DNA from: Adiantum capillus-veneris
Lineage: Eukaryota > Streptophyta > Polypodiopsida > Polypodiales > Pteridaceae
Assembly: GCA_014529385.2 (NCBI GenBank)
Contig: CM043953.1
Span: 110,614,549-110,678,548 of the forward strand
Reading direction: 5' to 3'
DNA: 64,000 bases
Of this stretch, positions 19,789 to 30,601 are shown piece by piece. The position numbers and the translations under genes are program-made. The notes under the pieces are model-generated. The model worked only from the letters and a program-made list of their open reading frames with translations. It was not told the origin of the DNA and did no database searches. The stretch's first letter is position 1, and every line of letters begins with the position of its first letter.

Positions 19789-22270
19789 CCAAAAGTCGTC
19801 CGAGAAGCAGTCTTGTAGACATCTCCTGGCGCTATCCTGATCTGATGATACCCACTCTTCAAGTCAATCCTGCTGAAGCACGAGGATCCCTGTAACTTGT
19901 CGAGTATATCATCGATCCTAGGAATCAGAAAACTGTTCTTGATGGTGATTTCGTTGAGAGTGCTATAATCGATGCACATTCTCCAAGATCCGTCTTTCTT
20001 CAAAAACCAACAACACTGGAGAGCAATACGGTGAAGTACTAGGCTGGACAAGACCCTTTTCCAAGAGGTCTTTCACTGGGTTCATAATCTTTTCATTCTG
20101 TACTCGGCTCACACGATAAGGTGGCCGATTCAGTGGCGTGCTTCCAGATATCAGATCAATGGTATGATCTTCAGGCCCTCTCAAAAGCAATCGGCATGAA
20201 CGTGGAGAAAAAATCTTGTCGTTCTTTTCTTCAGGTCAAAACATATTCAACCTTTATCCATCGTTCAGTTCTCCCAAAAGAATGAGTAAGAAAACTGAAG
20301 TTCATCAAGTACAATCTTTAAGCCCTTCATTTATCAAAGTCGCTTTCTCGGCCCGGTAGTCAACCACGGCGTAGTTCTTGTGGTACCAAGGGATCCCGAG
20401 TAGAACGTCACTCGCGTGCCCTGAACACCCCTGTCATTGCAAACAAAGTTTGCCAATGCTCGGTGTAATGGCAACATCCCATCCGGGTGCCAGTCGAACT
20501 ACCTCCGCCTGTGGCGTCAGTCTGTCGGGCGTAGTTCCAAATCGAGCCGCCAATTCCAAGTGAAAAGAAGTCGGCCTTGGCTCCTTCAAAAGAGCTTCCT
20601 GATCCTTCACTTTGCCCCAAAAAAAGCGGCAAAGTTTGTACTTTCATTCATTTGATTCGGTGCAAGTCCCACGCCATGTGGTACCAGTTCTGCTTTTCTA
20701 TCTGCCTTTTCTGCCACATTCCTCAGCTGCTCTCAAACTCTTAGGCCTGTCGTCGTCTTTATCATTCTGTTCTTTCTGTGCCTTATCAGGGCACTTCGCG
20801 GAGATATGTCCATGTTCCCCACATCCAAAGCACTTCCCCTCTCTGATGAAGCGAGCTCTCTCCTCAGGAGTAAGCTTGGGTCGTGCATCCTTTTTTTTCT
20901 CTGGGTTGCTCTTTTTCATTGTACTTTCATTCCCAGAAGTCTGTTAGGCTTGTTGTGTCATGGCCTCATCTGTGGGGTAGGTCAGACTGCCAAAGTGAAT
21001 GGCAAAGCCCCGCTTCGCATGACTCATCAACTCCTGAATAGAAGCTGACTTTTGTTCCGAGCAGCGATCTCGGATCTCTGTAGGTAAACCTAAGGTAAAC
21101 AGCTCAATCTGTTCTCTGAACGAGATCTTCTTGAATGAAGAGGCGGGTAGAAAAGAGTTCCAGAATCTTTCACAATAAGCATTGATTGTATCTTTCTTGG
21201 TCATCCGAAGATGGTTCCAAGCAGCTCGTACATCTCGTTCATATTTGCGTCAACCAAGAAGAAATAAAAAGCTTCTTAAATTTCAGCCATTTAAGTGGTG
21301 CACTCTTGTTAAAAGAAGCGTGGACCACCAAGTACGAGCATTCCCCTTAAGGTAATAGGTAGCTCTCTGAATCTTGGAGTGCTCTGAATAGCGTCCTTCC
21401 GCGAAAGCGATGTCAAACTGCTGAATAAAAGACAAAGCCTTCGAAGCATCTGAGTATCCTGAAAAGTATCAAACTTGATCGAGTGGCCACCTTCCTTAAA
21501 CTCTCAGACTTTCTTGCTTTTTTCTTCGAGAAAGTCATACTGGTTGGCTTTGTAAAAATTCTTCTTGTTCGCATAAAACTTTCCGTCATCAGAATCTGAG
21601 TTGTCTGTAGACGAGTCCTCAGTAGAACTGTCAGTCTCTGTGCGAGATGTAGCCTTCTTCTTGACCTTTCCGAAGCTTTGTTTCTTGCTTCGCTTTTTAC
21701 CTTTTTTGTCTTCTTCGCTCGAATCTAAAGAGCTAGAAGAACTGTCAGAAGAAGAAGAAGAAGAAGAACTGGGTACTCCTTCAAATCGAACACGCTTCTT
21801 CTGTTTCTTTGCCTTGTCAAATGTCGACCGACGACCCAAATATCCCGGGAAGTCAGTACCTTTCTTCTGCTTTTTGCCGTGCTTTTTGTCTTTCTTTTGC
21901 ACGTCGAAAAGCTGAGCAATCTGTGCATCAACCACGTTCTCCAGTTCCTTCTCCGTATATTTCTTGGAGGCAAAAAGGTTTCTTGAGAGCGGGTTTCGGG
22001 AGTGGTGTTGTGGTTCTCTGCCACTCCATCTGTACCTCTTCCAAAGAGGTCTGGTTCATATATTTTGCCATCTTCGGGTCCTTGGCAAAATTGAGCATCA
22101 TCTTTGTTGCATCGCCGATCAACTGGCGACACTCCATCTCTCGCCGCTCCGCCTAAGTAGGCCAAGGCGGGCCGTACTCTCTGCCGGAATCTTCCTTGTG
22201 GTCCCTGCCCGCATCTCCAAATGCAGAGGGAGTCGACTGATCATTGCCTGAAGCCATAGGTGCCGCGGAA
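19789..22270 (-). pseudogene. F2 gag, protease and RT fragment
   Basis: gag starts MASGNDQSTPS near 22257 and carries the same TAG (about 22154) as F1. The Ser tract, KKNFYKANQYDFLEE, gag core pieces (YCERFWNSFLPASSF) and knuckle CFGCGEHGHISAKC (about 20790-20830) follow in shifting frames. The 10-base protease deletion is at about 20590. RT pieces run from GPEDHTIDLISGSTPLNRPPY (about 20190) to about 19789. Confidence 0.85.
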
Positions 22271-22330
22271 ATTTTTTTTTCGGGGATCGGATTTCCCATA
22301 GAAGAGAAATCGGCCGTGCTCTGATACCAC

Positions 22331-22855
22331 TGTAACAGACTTGGACACTCCAAGTCAAGAATCAACCGCGACAGCACCAAATAACCACTTCAAAACAATT
22401 CACAGATCACAATAGATTTGCACTAGCCCGGCGGAGTTCTGTGCCTAGAGATATTGGCCCCAAAGACTGGCGTCCCTTTCGGTATTTCTTTTTATATTAA
22501 TCAATCATCAAAGTACAAGAGAGCGCTTAGGGTTTCACTCTCAGACTCTGCGTCCAGATGCTCTGAGAAGTGAGGCCCTCACCACTAATTTAAAGGTTAC
22601 AAGGGATGCCCAAAAGCAGAGCCCCAAAAGCTTTTAAAATCAAAAGCATCAGTTCTCTCTCTCTCTTAGAGAGTCTTTTCTCTTTTTTTTATAAAAAAAA
22701 ACAAAAGCAAAATTCGCGTCGCTCATCATTTTCCAAAAAAAAAAAATAAATTTATTTTTTAGCCTCCGCGATTTTAAGAAATTAGGGTTTTTGACAGAAA
22801 TTAGGGTTTGCAGGAATTTTAGGGTTTCTATCCGCCACGTCATCACTTTGTGACA
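22331..22855 (-). repeat. F2 5' LTR (525 bp)
   Basis: Ends TGTAACAGACTTGG (+ strand start at 22331) beside the primer-binding site TGGTATCAGAG (minus strand, 22329-22319). Starts TGTCACAAAGTGATGACG at 22855. Contains three TTAGGGTTT motifs and the block AAAGAAATACCGAAAGGG (minus strand, about 22473-22490). Confidence 0.9.
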
Positions 22856-23217
22856 TAAAAAGCGAAATTTGCGTCGCTCATCATTTTCATTTTTTTTTTT
22901 TTAATAATCCGTCTCCGCGATTTCTAGAAATTAGGGTTTTTGGCAAAAATTAGGGTTTGCAAGAATTTTAGGGTTTCTGGTAGAAGTTAGGGTTTTTGCT
23001 GTCCGCCACGTCATCACTTTGTGACATACCCCCCTCTTGAAAGCATTGTAATCGACCGCGATTACGTCTGCAAAACCGACAAAAGCCATAAACCGTCTTA
23101 GCAGACACTGACTGGTAGTACCTACGTACTAGGAACACACATCTAGCACATGTACAAAATCGACAGTCACATCACACGACATCACAAGACATCACATGAC
23201 ATTCAACATTCATTCGG
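22856..23217 (-). mobile_element. F3: partial family F LTR plus 3' UTR
   Basis: 22857-23025 is the first 169 bp of an LTR (minus-strand start TGTCACAAAGTG at 23025), truncated in U3. 23026-23217 is the polypurine tract and 3' UTR matching 14935-15125. It breaks at 23217, where Copia G begins. Four TTAGGGTTT motifs are present. Confidence 0.78.
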
Positions 23218-23600
23218 GAAAGTGCAAATTGATGCAATCTACACACATTTGACAAATTTTGTCGATGTATGACCATTTGTGGCTCAATTTCATGCAATTT
23301 TGATGCTACAAATTGGGGCTTTTGCGCTTACATGCTTCTAAAGGCTGTGTATTAGCCTTATATATGTCTTCTGAGGCTAAAAACAACTAAATTCGTTGTT
23401 TTTGAGCACAAATTCGCTCGTTGAAATTTCCTGCGCATAAATTTCAGAAATTGAATTTTGTGTCCAAAACGTCCTATTTTGCCCTAAATTGCTCCTGTGA
23501 CCATTTGGAGCTGTAGTGCACATCTCTGTGAGGCTATACTCCGATTTTTGCGCATTTTGCCCAAAAATTCAGCGTATTATTCCTCTTATTTCGTGCAACT
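23218..23600 (+). other. Copia G leader
   Basis: AT-rich, non-coding, ends directly before the gag ATG. No LTR end or primer-binding site was found. It has no match elsewhere in the window. Confidence 0.5.
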
Positions 23601-24725
23601 ATGGCCTCATCTTCTTCGGATGTGAAGAACCTCTTCGAGATTAGGAGGTGTGATGGTACAGGTTTTGATCTTTGGAAAGACAGGATTCAGGGAATCCTAT
23701 TTCTTAAGGATTGCGAAGGGGCACTTGAACAGGTGAAGCCACAAAATATGACAGATGAAGCATGGGTTAGCATGAACAGGAAAGCCGTTACATACATTAA
23801 AATGGCCATGACAGATGAGACCGTCATTGATGTGAAAGGTCTCACGACTGCTTTTGATGTGTGGGAGAAGTTAAAGGGAATGTGTGAAAATACAACGCCT
23901 GTCAACCAGGTGCACTTGATGCGAAAACTTGTTGGCATGCAACTAGATGAGTCCAAGAGCGCGGCAGAGCACTTGTCATTGTTCGCAGGTACTTTGTCGC
24001 AGTTACAGGATTCTGGCTTGCCCCTTTTTGATGATAAGCTGAAAGCTATCTTCTTGCTTATGACCTTACCTGAGTCATGGGAAACTTTGGTGGTTTCGTT
24101 GTCCAATAACCCCAATTTGACCTTTGATGGTGTTAGGGGTTCTATCTTGAATGAAGAAATCAGGAGGAAAACAAGTGGAGAGGGAGGCAGCTCTGCCAAC
24201 ATGGTTAGAGGCAGGACAGAAAAGAAGAATGCTTATGCACAAAGGAGTAAGAGTAAGAGTAAAGAAAGGGGAAATGCAAGCAAAGGCAAGGGTGATGTGA
24301 CTTGCTATCAATGTGGCAGGAAGCGTCACACGAAACCCGATTGTAGGTACTATAAAGCTGAGTTAGAAAGGAAAAATAATGGTGGAGACAAAAAGAAAGA
24401 GAAGAAGGGAGTCAAGGCAGATGCACAGGATAGCTCAAAGGACAAAGAGAAGGCCAATGTGGCTTCTAGTGTCGTGATTGAGGAGCTGTCAGATGTAGAG
24501 GACATCTTGTGTGCCACTTTGTCAGATGATGATGCTTATGACTTTGATGCCTCTCTAAATGTTCATTCACAGGACATGCAGATCACCAAGAGTGATCTTA
24601 TTGATGCTTTGTTGACTGTCAATGATGCATTGTCCCAGACTTGGATTGTTGATTCTGGTGCTTCATTTCATGTGACTCCTATCAAGGAGTGTTTCTCTAC
24701 TTTTGATACAGGCAAGCGTGGCCAT
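23601..24725 (+). pseudogene. Copia G gag and start of protease
   Basis: Open for 375 codons to the hAT-like insertion. Residues 1-200 are the Copia gag fold (FDLWKDRIQGIL, VWEKLKGMCE, LMRKLVGMQLDE). A Lys/Arg-rich stretch and a CCHC knuckle follow (CYQCGRKRHTKPDC, about 238-251). The protease active site is WIVDSGASFHVT (about 350-361), intact. The frame after that is interrupted by the insertion at 24726. Confidence 0.88.
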
Positions 24726-24899
24726 CATAGTAACAGGGAATGGCCGTTTTCAGGTCTCCGTTCCCCGTTCCCATTCCAAGTTCCCGTTCCGAATCCCCGT
24801 TCCGTGTTTCAAACGTGAGTACCTGTAATAGGGAATGGCAATTTGTTCCGCGTTCCCGTTCCCCGTTCCCGTTCCGGTTTCCTGTTCCTGGTAACTATG
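24726..24899. mobile_element. hAT-like miniature element in Copia protease
   Basis: A 174-bp insert flanked by an exact 8-bp direct repeat GTGGCCAT (24718-24725 and 24900-24907). Its ends are imperfect inverted repeats: CATAGTAACAGGGAA at the left and, read inward on the other strand, CATAGTTACCAGGAA at the right. Removing the insert and one repeat restores the expected protease reading GKRGHVYLGNN. The 8-bp TSD and short terminal repeats fit the hAT superfamily. The inside is made of GTTCCC-type short repeats, with no coding capacity. Confidence 0.8.
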
Positions 24900-26109
24900 G
24901 TGGCCATGTATACCTTGGAAACAATCATGCATGTTCCATTGAGGGATTGGCACTGTGCATCTCTCCATAGATGGCACAAATGAGCTTGTCTTGCATGATG
25001 TTCGATATGTGCCGGGAATCAAGAAGAGTCTGCTTTCTGTTGGTCAGATGGATATGCATGGTTATAGCATCTTGTTTGAGAGAGGGTCATGGAAAATGAC
25101 TAAAGGCTGAAGGCTGATTGTAAAGGGCACAAAGAAAGGGACACTTTACTGCATGCATGGAAAGGCCGTGTTGGACAAGTTTATTGCATTGGCTGAAATT
25201 AACTCTCACATGGAGTTGTGGGACAAGAGGCTTGGTCATATGAGCCAAAAGGGCTTTTCTAAGCTTTGTACTTTGAACAAGCTTGATGTTAAAGGCACAA
25301 AGCTTGACTTTTGTAATGAATGTCAATATGGCAAGCAAGTAAAGCGTTCTTATTACTCTGGTGTGTCTCGTAAATCTTGTGTGCTTAATCTTGTACATTC
25401 CGATGTATGTAGCATGCCTACTAAGTCTATGGGTGGTGCATGTTATTTTGTTTCCTTTGTTGATGATCATTCTAGGAAAATTTGGGTTTATTTGCTTAAG
25501 TCTAAGGATGAAGCCTTTGTTGCGTTTAAGAGATTTCATGCATTTGTGACCACCCAAACTGGTAGAAAGCTAAAATGCTTGCGTACAGACAATGGGGGGG
25601 AGTACACAAGTGTTGAATTTAACAAGTTTTGTGAAAATTTGGGCATTAAGAGGGAGCTTACTGTGCCATACAGCCCCTCTTCTAATGGTGTGGCTGAAAG
25701 ATTCAATAGGACACTTTGTGAGAGAGTGAGATGCATGCTGTCCACAGCTAATCTCTCTCATGGATTTTGGGGAGAAGCTTTGAAAACTGCAGTGCATATA
25801 TGCAATCGATCCCCTCACATGTCTTTGAAAGGTGACATCCCTGAAGAGGTTTGGTCTGGCAAGCCTGCTTCATATGATCACTTACACATTTTTGGTTGCG
25901 AAGCTTTTGTGTATGTTAGACCTGAGTTGAGGAGTAAACTAGATGCGAAGTCCATTAAAGGCCCCTTCATGGGATATGGTGAAGAAGGCGAAATGGGTTA
26001 CAGGATTTGGTTACCTCAACTCAAAAGGGTTGTACGTAGCCGGGATGTTTTAATGAGGCAAAGCTGCTTCAAAACAATTGTGCCTCAAAGCATGACCATA
26101 AAAGGGTGA
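24900..26109 (+). pseudogene. Copia G protease end and integrase
   Basis: HVYLGNNHACS resumes protease; a 1-base change near 24943 shifts frame, and DVRYVPGIKKSLLSVGQ is still readable. After a stop near 25107 the integrase follows: zinc region LWDKRLGHMSQKGF ... CNECQYGKQ, then the core with HSDVC (first Asp), TDNGGEYTS (second Asp) and SSNGVAERFNR (Glu), all three catalytic residues present. Ends at a TGA near 26107. Confidence 0.86.
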
Positions 26110-28001
26110 AATTTTAGCATGACCAGCGACCTGTTAGGCCTATTTTTGACCCTCAGGATGCACCACAAATGGTTGAAAATGTAGATGATTTAGTGGTGTT
26201 TGAGCCAGATGATGTTGGACAGCAAATTGAGGCTCCTGAAGGGCATTTGCAGCCAAGAAACAATGCTGAAAATGGTGCTGAAAATGATGTACATTAGCCC
26301 ATTGTTGATGATTTTGTAGTGCCATCCTATGTAAACCCATTGCCGGATAATGTGGATCATTGGGTGAGGCGGTCTACTCGTCAAAGACGGCCTGTGAGTC
26401 GATATGACCCCTCTTTGCATTACATTATGTTGACAGATGAGGGAGAGCCTCTTACGTATAAAGAGGCAAAGACATGTGAGCACAGCGACAAGTGGGAGCT
26501 TGCTATGCAGGAAGAGATTAAAGCTTTGCATGCTAATCATACTTGGGATTTGGTTGAATTGCCCAAAGGAAGGAAGGCTATTCCTAACAAATGGGTGTAT
26601 AAAATCAAGACTGTTGATGCAAAAGCCAAGTATAAGGCAAGGCTTGTGGCAAAGGGATATGTTCAAACCAAGGGCATAGACTTTCAGGATGTATTCTCTC
26701 TCGTTGTGAAGATGACCACTTTGCGTGTACTGTTTGCCATAGTGGTTGCTCTTGATTTGGAAATGGACCAAATGGATGTACATACCGTTTTCTTGCATGG
26801 TGATGTGGAAGAAGAGCTTTACATGAAGCAACCCGAGGGTTTTGTCATCCCTGGCAAGGAACATTTGGTATGTATGCTCAATAGAAGCTTGTATGGGCTG
26901 AAACAATCATGTAGACAGTGGTATAAGAAGTTTGATCGCTTCATGCTTAAACATGGTTACAAAAGAAGCTATGCAGACCATTGTTTGTATACCAAACGTG
27001 ATGAGGATGGCAGCCCTATTATTCTTGTGCTCTATGTAGACGATATGTTGATAGTTGCAAAGAAAAGAAGCACCGTTGATGCTCTTAAAGGGCAGCTGAA
27101 ATCTGCGTTTTCAATGAAAGACCTTGGGGTAGCTGAACATATACTTGGAGTGCGTGTTACACGTGTTACACGGGAAAGAGACAAGCGCCTATTGTATTTG
27201 TCGCAAGAAAAGTACATTGAAAAGGTGTTGGACAGATTTAACATGGCTGAAGCAAAGTCTCTTGGTGTGCCATTACAGCCATATGTTAAAATTTCCAAGG
27301 ATGATTGTCCCAAGTGAAAGGAAGAAGCCAATGACATGCAAAGTGTGCCTTATGCTTCAGCTTGTGGTTCACTTATGTATGTTATGGTTGCTACTAGGCT
27401 TGACATAGCCCATGCAGTGGGAGTTGTGAGCCGGTTTATGGCTAATCCAGGCAGGTTGCATTGGGATGCAGTGAAGTCCATTATGAGGTACTTGAAAGGG
27501 ACTAAAAACAAATGCCTCTGCTATGGTAAAGGACCAATGGAGTTGAAGGGATTTTGTGACTCTGACATGGCTGGGGATGTGGATACATGGAAATCCACAA
27601 GTGGCTATGTATTTACTCTTGCGGGAGGTGCTGTTTCATGGTGTTCTAGATTGCAAAAGATTGTTGCATTGTCTACGACAGAGGCTGAATATATTTCAGT
27701 CACCGAGGCTTCGAAAGAAGCTATTTGGTTAGCACGCCTATGCAGCGAGTTTGGTTTGCCTGCCAAGGCACCTATGCTTGGTTGTGATAGCCAGAGTGCC
27801 ATATGTCTGGCAAAGAACGCCATGTTTCATGCACGCACAAAGCATATTGATGTGCGGTATCACTTCATACGAGAAGTGCTTGAGGATGGACTTATTACAT
27901 TGGTTAAGGTCCATACATCACAAAATCCAGCCGATGCTCTCACTAAGTGCTTACCCAAAGCACAATATCATCTATGCATAGAGATGGTGGGAGTCACGTA
28001 G
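26110..28001 (+). pseudogene. Copia G reverse transcriptase and RNase H
   Basis: The linker 26110-26318 has stops (26294). RT runs 26319-27317 with WVYKIKT, ARLVAKGY, QMDVHTVFLHGD and the catalytic LVLYVDDMLI. A TGA at about 27315 interrupts it. RNase H is at 27336-28001: YASACGSLMYVMVATRLDIA, FCDSDMAGD, ALSTTEAEY, LGCDSQSAICLAKN and KHIDVRYHFIRE. Without the stops this would be a typical plant Copia pol C-terminus. Confidence 0.88.
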
Positions 28002-28036
28002 CTTAAAGGTGCCATTTATGCCTTTAAGTGGGAGGT

Positions 28037-28313
28037 TGTTGGGTTAAAGGCCTAAATAACCCCTTTTGTACATTTTTATACTTTGTCCAGGTTCATATTG
28101 AACTTGGACATATTTTTTAAAGGTCACTTATAATAAAAGTGGGAAAACCCAAAACTCACTTATTGAATTTTCCCCAAAAACGTGAGCTCTCTCTCTCTCT
28201 CCCTCTTCTTCTGCTAGCGCTTCCTCTCCTGCTGCTCTTCGCCTCCCCTCTCTACACACACACTGCACTTCCTCGCGTGCTCTTTCACTTGCACACACCG
28301 CCGCGCGCTCATC
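28037..28313 (+). repeat. Copia G 3' LTR, truncated
   Basis: Starts TGTTGGGTTAAAGGCC directly after polypurine tract AAGTGGGAGGT. It runs through CT-rich sequence (28188-28215) and stops at the join with F4 gag near 28313. There is no 5' partner in the window, so its full length is unknown. Confidence 0.7.
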
Positions 28314-29778
28314 ATTTCCTCAGCTGCTCGCGAACTCTCAGGCCTGTCGTCGTCTTTATCATTTTGTTCTTTCTGTGCCTTTATAGGGCACTTCGTGGAG
28401 ATATGTCCATGTTCCCTGCATCCAAAGCACTTCCCCTCTCTGATGAAGCGAGCTCTCTCCTCAGGAGTAAGCTTGGGTCGTGTATCCTTTTTCTCTAGGT
28501 TGCTCTTTTTCTTTCTACTTTCATTCCTAGAAGTCTGTTCGGCTCGTTGTGTCATGGTCTCATCTGTGGGGTAGGTCAGATTGCCAGAGTGAATGGCAAA
28601 GCCCCGCTTCGCATGACTCATCAACTCCTGAATAGAAGCTGACTCTTGTTCCAAGCAGTGATCTCGGATCTCTGTAGGTAGACCCAAGGTGAACCACTCA
28701 ATCTGTTCTCTGAACGAGATCTTCTTGAATGAAGAGGCGGGTAGAAAAGAGCTCCAGAATCTTTCACAATAAGCATTGATTGTATCTTTCTTGGTCATCC
28801 CAAGATGGTTCCGGTAGCTTGTAAATCTCGTTCATATTCTTGCGTCAACCAAGAAGAAATAAAAAGCTTTTTCAATTTCAGCCATTTAACTGGTGCAGTC
28901 TTGTTTAAAAGAAGCGTGGACCACCAAATATGAGCGTTCCCCTTAAAGTAAGAGGCAGCTCTCCGAATCTTGGAGTGCTCTGAATAGCGTCCTCCCGCGA
29001 AAGCAATGTCAAACTGCTGTATAAAAGACAAAGCCTTCGAAGCATCTGAGTATCCTGAAAAGGTATCAAACTTGATCGAGTGGCCACCTTCCTTAAACTC
29101 TCGGACTTTCTTGCTTTTATCTTCGAGAAAGTCATACTAGTTGGCTTTGTAAAAATTCTTCTTGTTCGCATAGAAGTTTCCATCATCAGAATCTGAGCTA
29201 TCTGTAGACGAGTCCTCAGTAGAACTATCAGTCTTTGGGTGAGATGTAGCCTTCTTTGCCTTTTTCTTGCCCTTTCCGAAGCTTTGTTTCTTGCTTCGCT
29301 TTTTACCTTTTCTGTCTTCTTCGCTCGAATCTGAAGAGCTAGAAGAACTGTCAGATGAAGAAGAAGAAGAAGAAGAAGAAGAAGAAGAAGAAGAAGAACT
29401 GGGTACTCCTTCAAATCGAACACGCTTCTTCCGTTTCTTTGCCTTGTCAAAAGTCGACTGACGACCCAAATATCCCGGTAAGTCGGTGCTTTTCTTCTGC
29501 TTTTTGCCGTGCTTTTTGGCTTTCTTTTGCGCGTCAAAAAGCTAAGCAATCCGTGCATCAACCAAAGAAGTCTCGCTTATATATTTTGCTAATTTCGGAT
29601 CCTTCGCAAAACTGAGCATCATCTTTGTTGCATCGTCGATCAATTGACGACGCTTCATCTCTCTTTGCTCCGCCTGAGTAGGCCGAGGCGGGCCATACTC
29701 TCTGCCGGAATCTTCGTTGTGATCCCTGTCCGCATCTCCAGATGCAGAGGGAGTGAACTAATCCTTGCGTGAAGCCAT
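28314..29778 (-). pseudogene. F4 gag
   Basis: Starts MASRKD near 29778 and soon meets a stop. It encodes the Lys-rich segment, a poly-Ser run expanded to about 16 residues by (GAA)14 on the + strand (29357-29398), KKNFYKAN followed by a stop, then the gag core (FIQQFDIAFAGGRYSEH, YCERFWSSFLPASSF) and knuckle CFGCREHGHISTKC. Unlike F1 and F2 it does not have the 1-base gag deletion (about 29060) or the early TAG. It is cut by Copia G at 28313. Confidence 0.85.
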
Positions 29779-29849
29779 AGGTGCCGCGGAAAAAAAAATT
29801 GGGGATCTGATTTCCCGTAGAAGAGAAATCGGCCGTGCTCTGATACCAC

Positions 29850-30362
29850 TGTAACAGACTTGGACACTCCAAGTCAAGAATCAATCGCGACAGCACCAAA
29901 TAACCACTTCAAAACAATTTACAGATCACAATAGATTTGCACTGGCCCGGCGGATTTCCGTGCCTAGAGATATTGGCCCCAAAGACTGGCGCCCCTTTCG
30001 GTATTTCTTTTTGTATTAATCAGTTCAAAGTACAAGAGAGTGGCTCGGGTTTCACTCTTAGACTCTGCGTCCAGATGCTCTGAGAAGTGAGGCTCTCACC
30101 ACTAATTTAAAGGTTACAAGGGATGCCCAAAAGCAGAGTCCCAAAAGCTTGAAAGCAAAAGCAAATTCTCTCTCTCCCTCAATGAGAGTTAAAATAAAGC
30201 AATTCAACTCTTTCTTTCATCCAAAATCCTTGAGTAGCAAAAAGCTAGGATTTGCGTCGCACATTATTAATTTTTCTTTAAAAAAAAATTTAATAAATCG
30301 CCTCCGCGATTTTCGGAAATTAGGGTTTCTGCTGTCCGTAGCCACGTCATCACTTTGTGACA
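29850..30362 (-). repeat. F4 5' LTR (513 bp)
   Basis: TGTCACAAAGTGATGACG (minus strand, 30362) to TGTAACAGACTTGG (+ strand, 29850), beside primer-binding site TGGTATCAGAG (minus strand, 29848-29838). The U3 block pairs it with 14368-14934, although the telo-box part is shortened here. Confidence 0.88.
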
Positions 30363-30601
30363 ATATTTGCTTTTCAAATCAATCCTGCTGAAACAAGAGG
30401 ATCCCTGAAGTCGATCAAGAATATCATCAATCCTTGGAATCGGAAATCTGTTCTTGATGGTGATTTTATTGAGAGCTCTGTAATCAATGCACATTCTCCA
30501 AGATCCGTCTTTCTTTAAAACCAACAACACCGGAGAGCAGTAGGGTGAAGTACTTGGCTGGATAAGACCCTTTTCCAAAAGGTCTTTCACTTGGTTCATA
30601 A
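30363..30601 (-). pseudogene. F5 RT fragment
   Basis: Minus strand: [56 protein letters not shown] and SRIDLKS, the first half of the RT domain. It is continuous with 33504 across element H (TSD CATAA, 30597-30601). It stops at the F4 LTR (30362); the next RT segment is found at 14345. Confidence 0.85.

Larger units (their letters stand above)
15674..22855. repeat. Long inverted repeat formed by F1 and F2
   Basis: The left arm 15674-18759 and right arm 19789-22855 are inverted copies of LTR, gag, protease and the start of RT, about 3.1 kb each, separated by 1,029 bp (18760-19788) present only once. The arms look nearly identical in the protease region (17985-18170 against 20378-20563), while the LTR U3 parts differ clearly. 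They share a gag stop, a gag 1-base deletion and the protease deletion. Confidence 0.88.
19789..22855 (-). mobile_element. F2: truncated Gypsy element, right arm of the inverted pair
   Basis: Minus-strand copy with 5' LTR 22331-22855, gag, defective protease and the first part of RT. It ends at 19789 (after YHQIRIAPGDVYKTA) against the opposite-facing end of F1. It has no RNase H or integrase. It shares inactivating changes with F1, so both derive from one defective ancestor. Confidence 0.86.
23218..28313 (+). mobile_element. G: Ty1/Copia retrotransposon, 5' LTR missing
   Basis: Order gag, protease, integrase, RT, RNase H identifies Copia. The 5' LTR and primer-binding site are absent: 23218-23600 is only leader-like sequence. 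The 3' LTR begins TGTTGGGTTAAAGG at 28037 after polypurine tract AAGTGGGAGGT and is cut at 28313, where F4 gag resumes. It carries several stops and frameshifts and a 174-bp hAT-like insertion. Confidence 0.88.
14368..30362 (-). mobile_element. F4: Gypsy element split by F1/F2/F3 and Copia G
   Basis: Minus-strand element with 5' LTR 29850-30362, gag 28314-29778, pol C-terminus 15540-15673, 3' UTR 14935-15539 and 3' LTR 14368-14934. The two LTRs share a U3 block (GAGAGTTAAAATAAAGCAATT on the + strand) that is absent from the F1, F2 and F5 LTRs, which is the main reason to pair them. Most of pol is missing. The flanking 5-mers do not match, so a border has been lost or changed. Confidence 0.65.

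Noticed and set aside
25153-26109. Copia integrase ORF as a domesticated host gene
   Set aside because: It lies between clear gag-protease and RT segments of the same element, with stops on both sides, and shows no separate promoter or conserved start.
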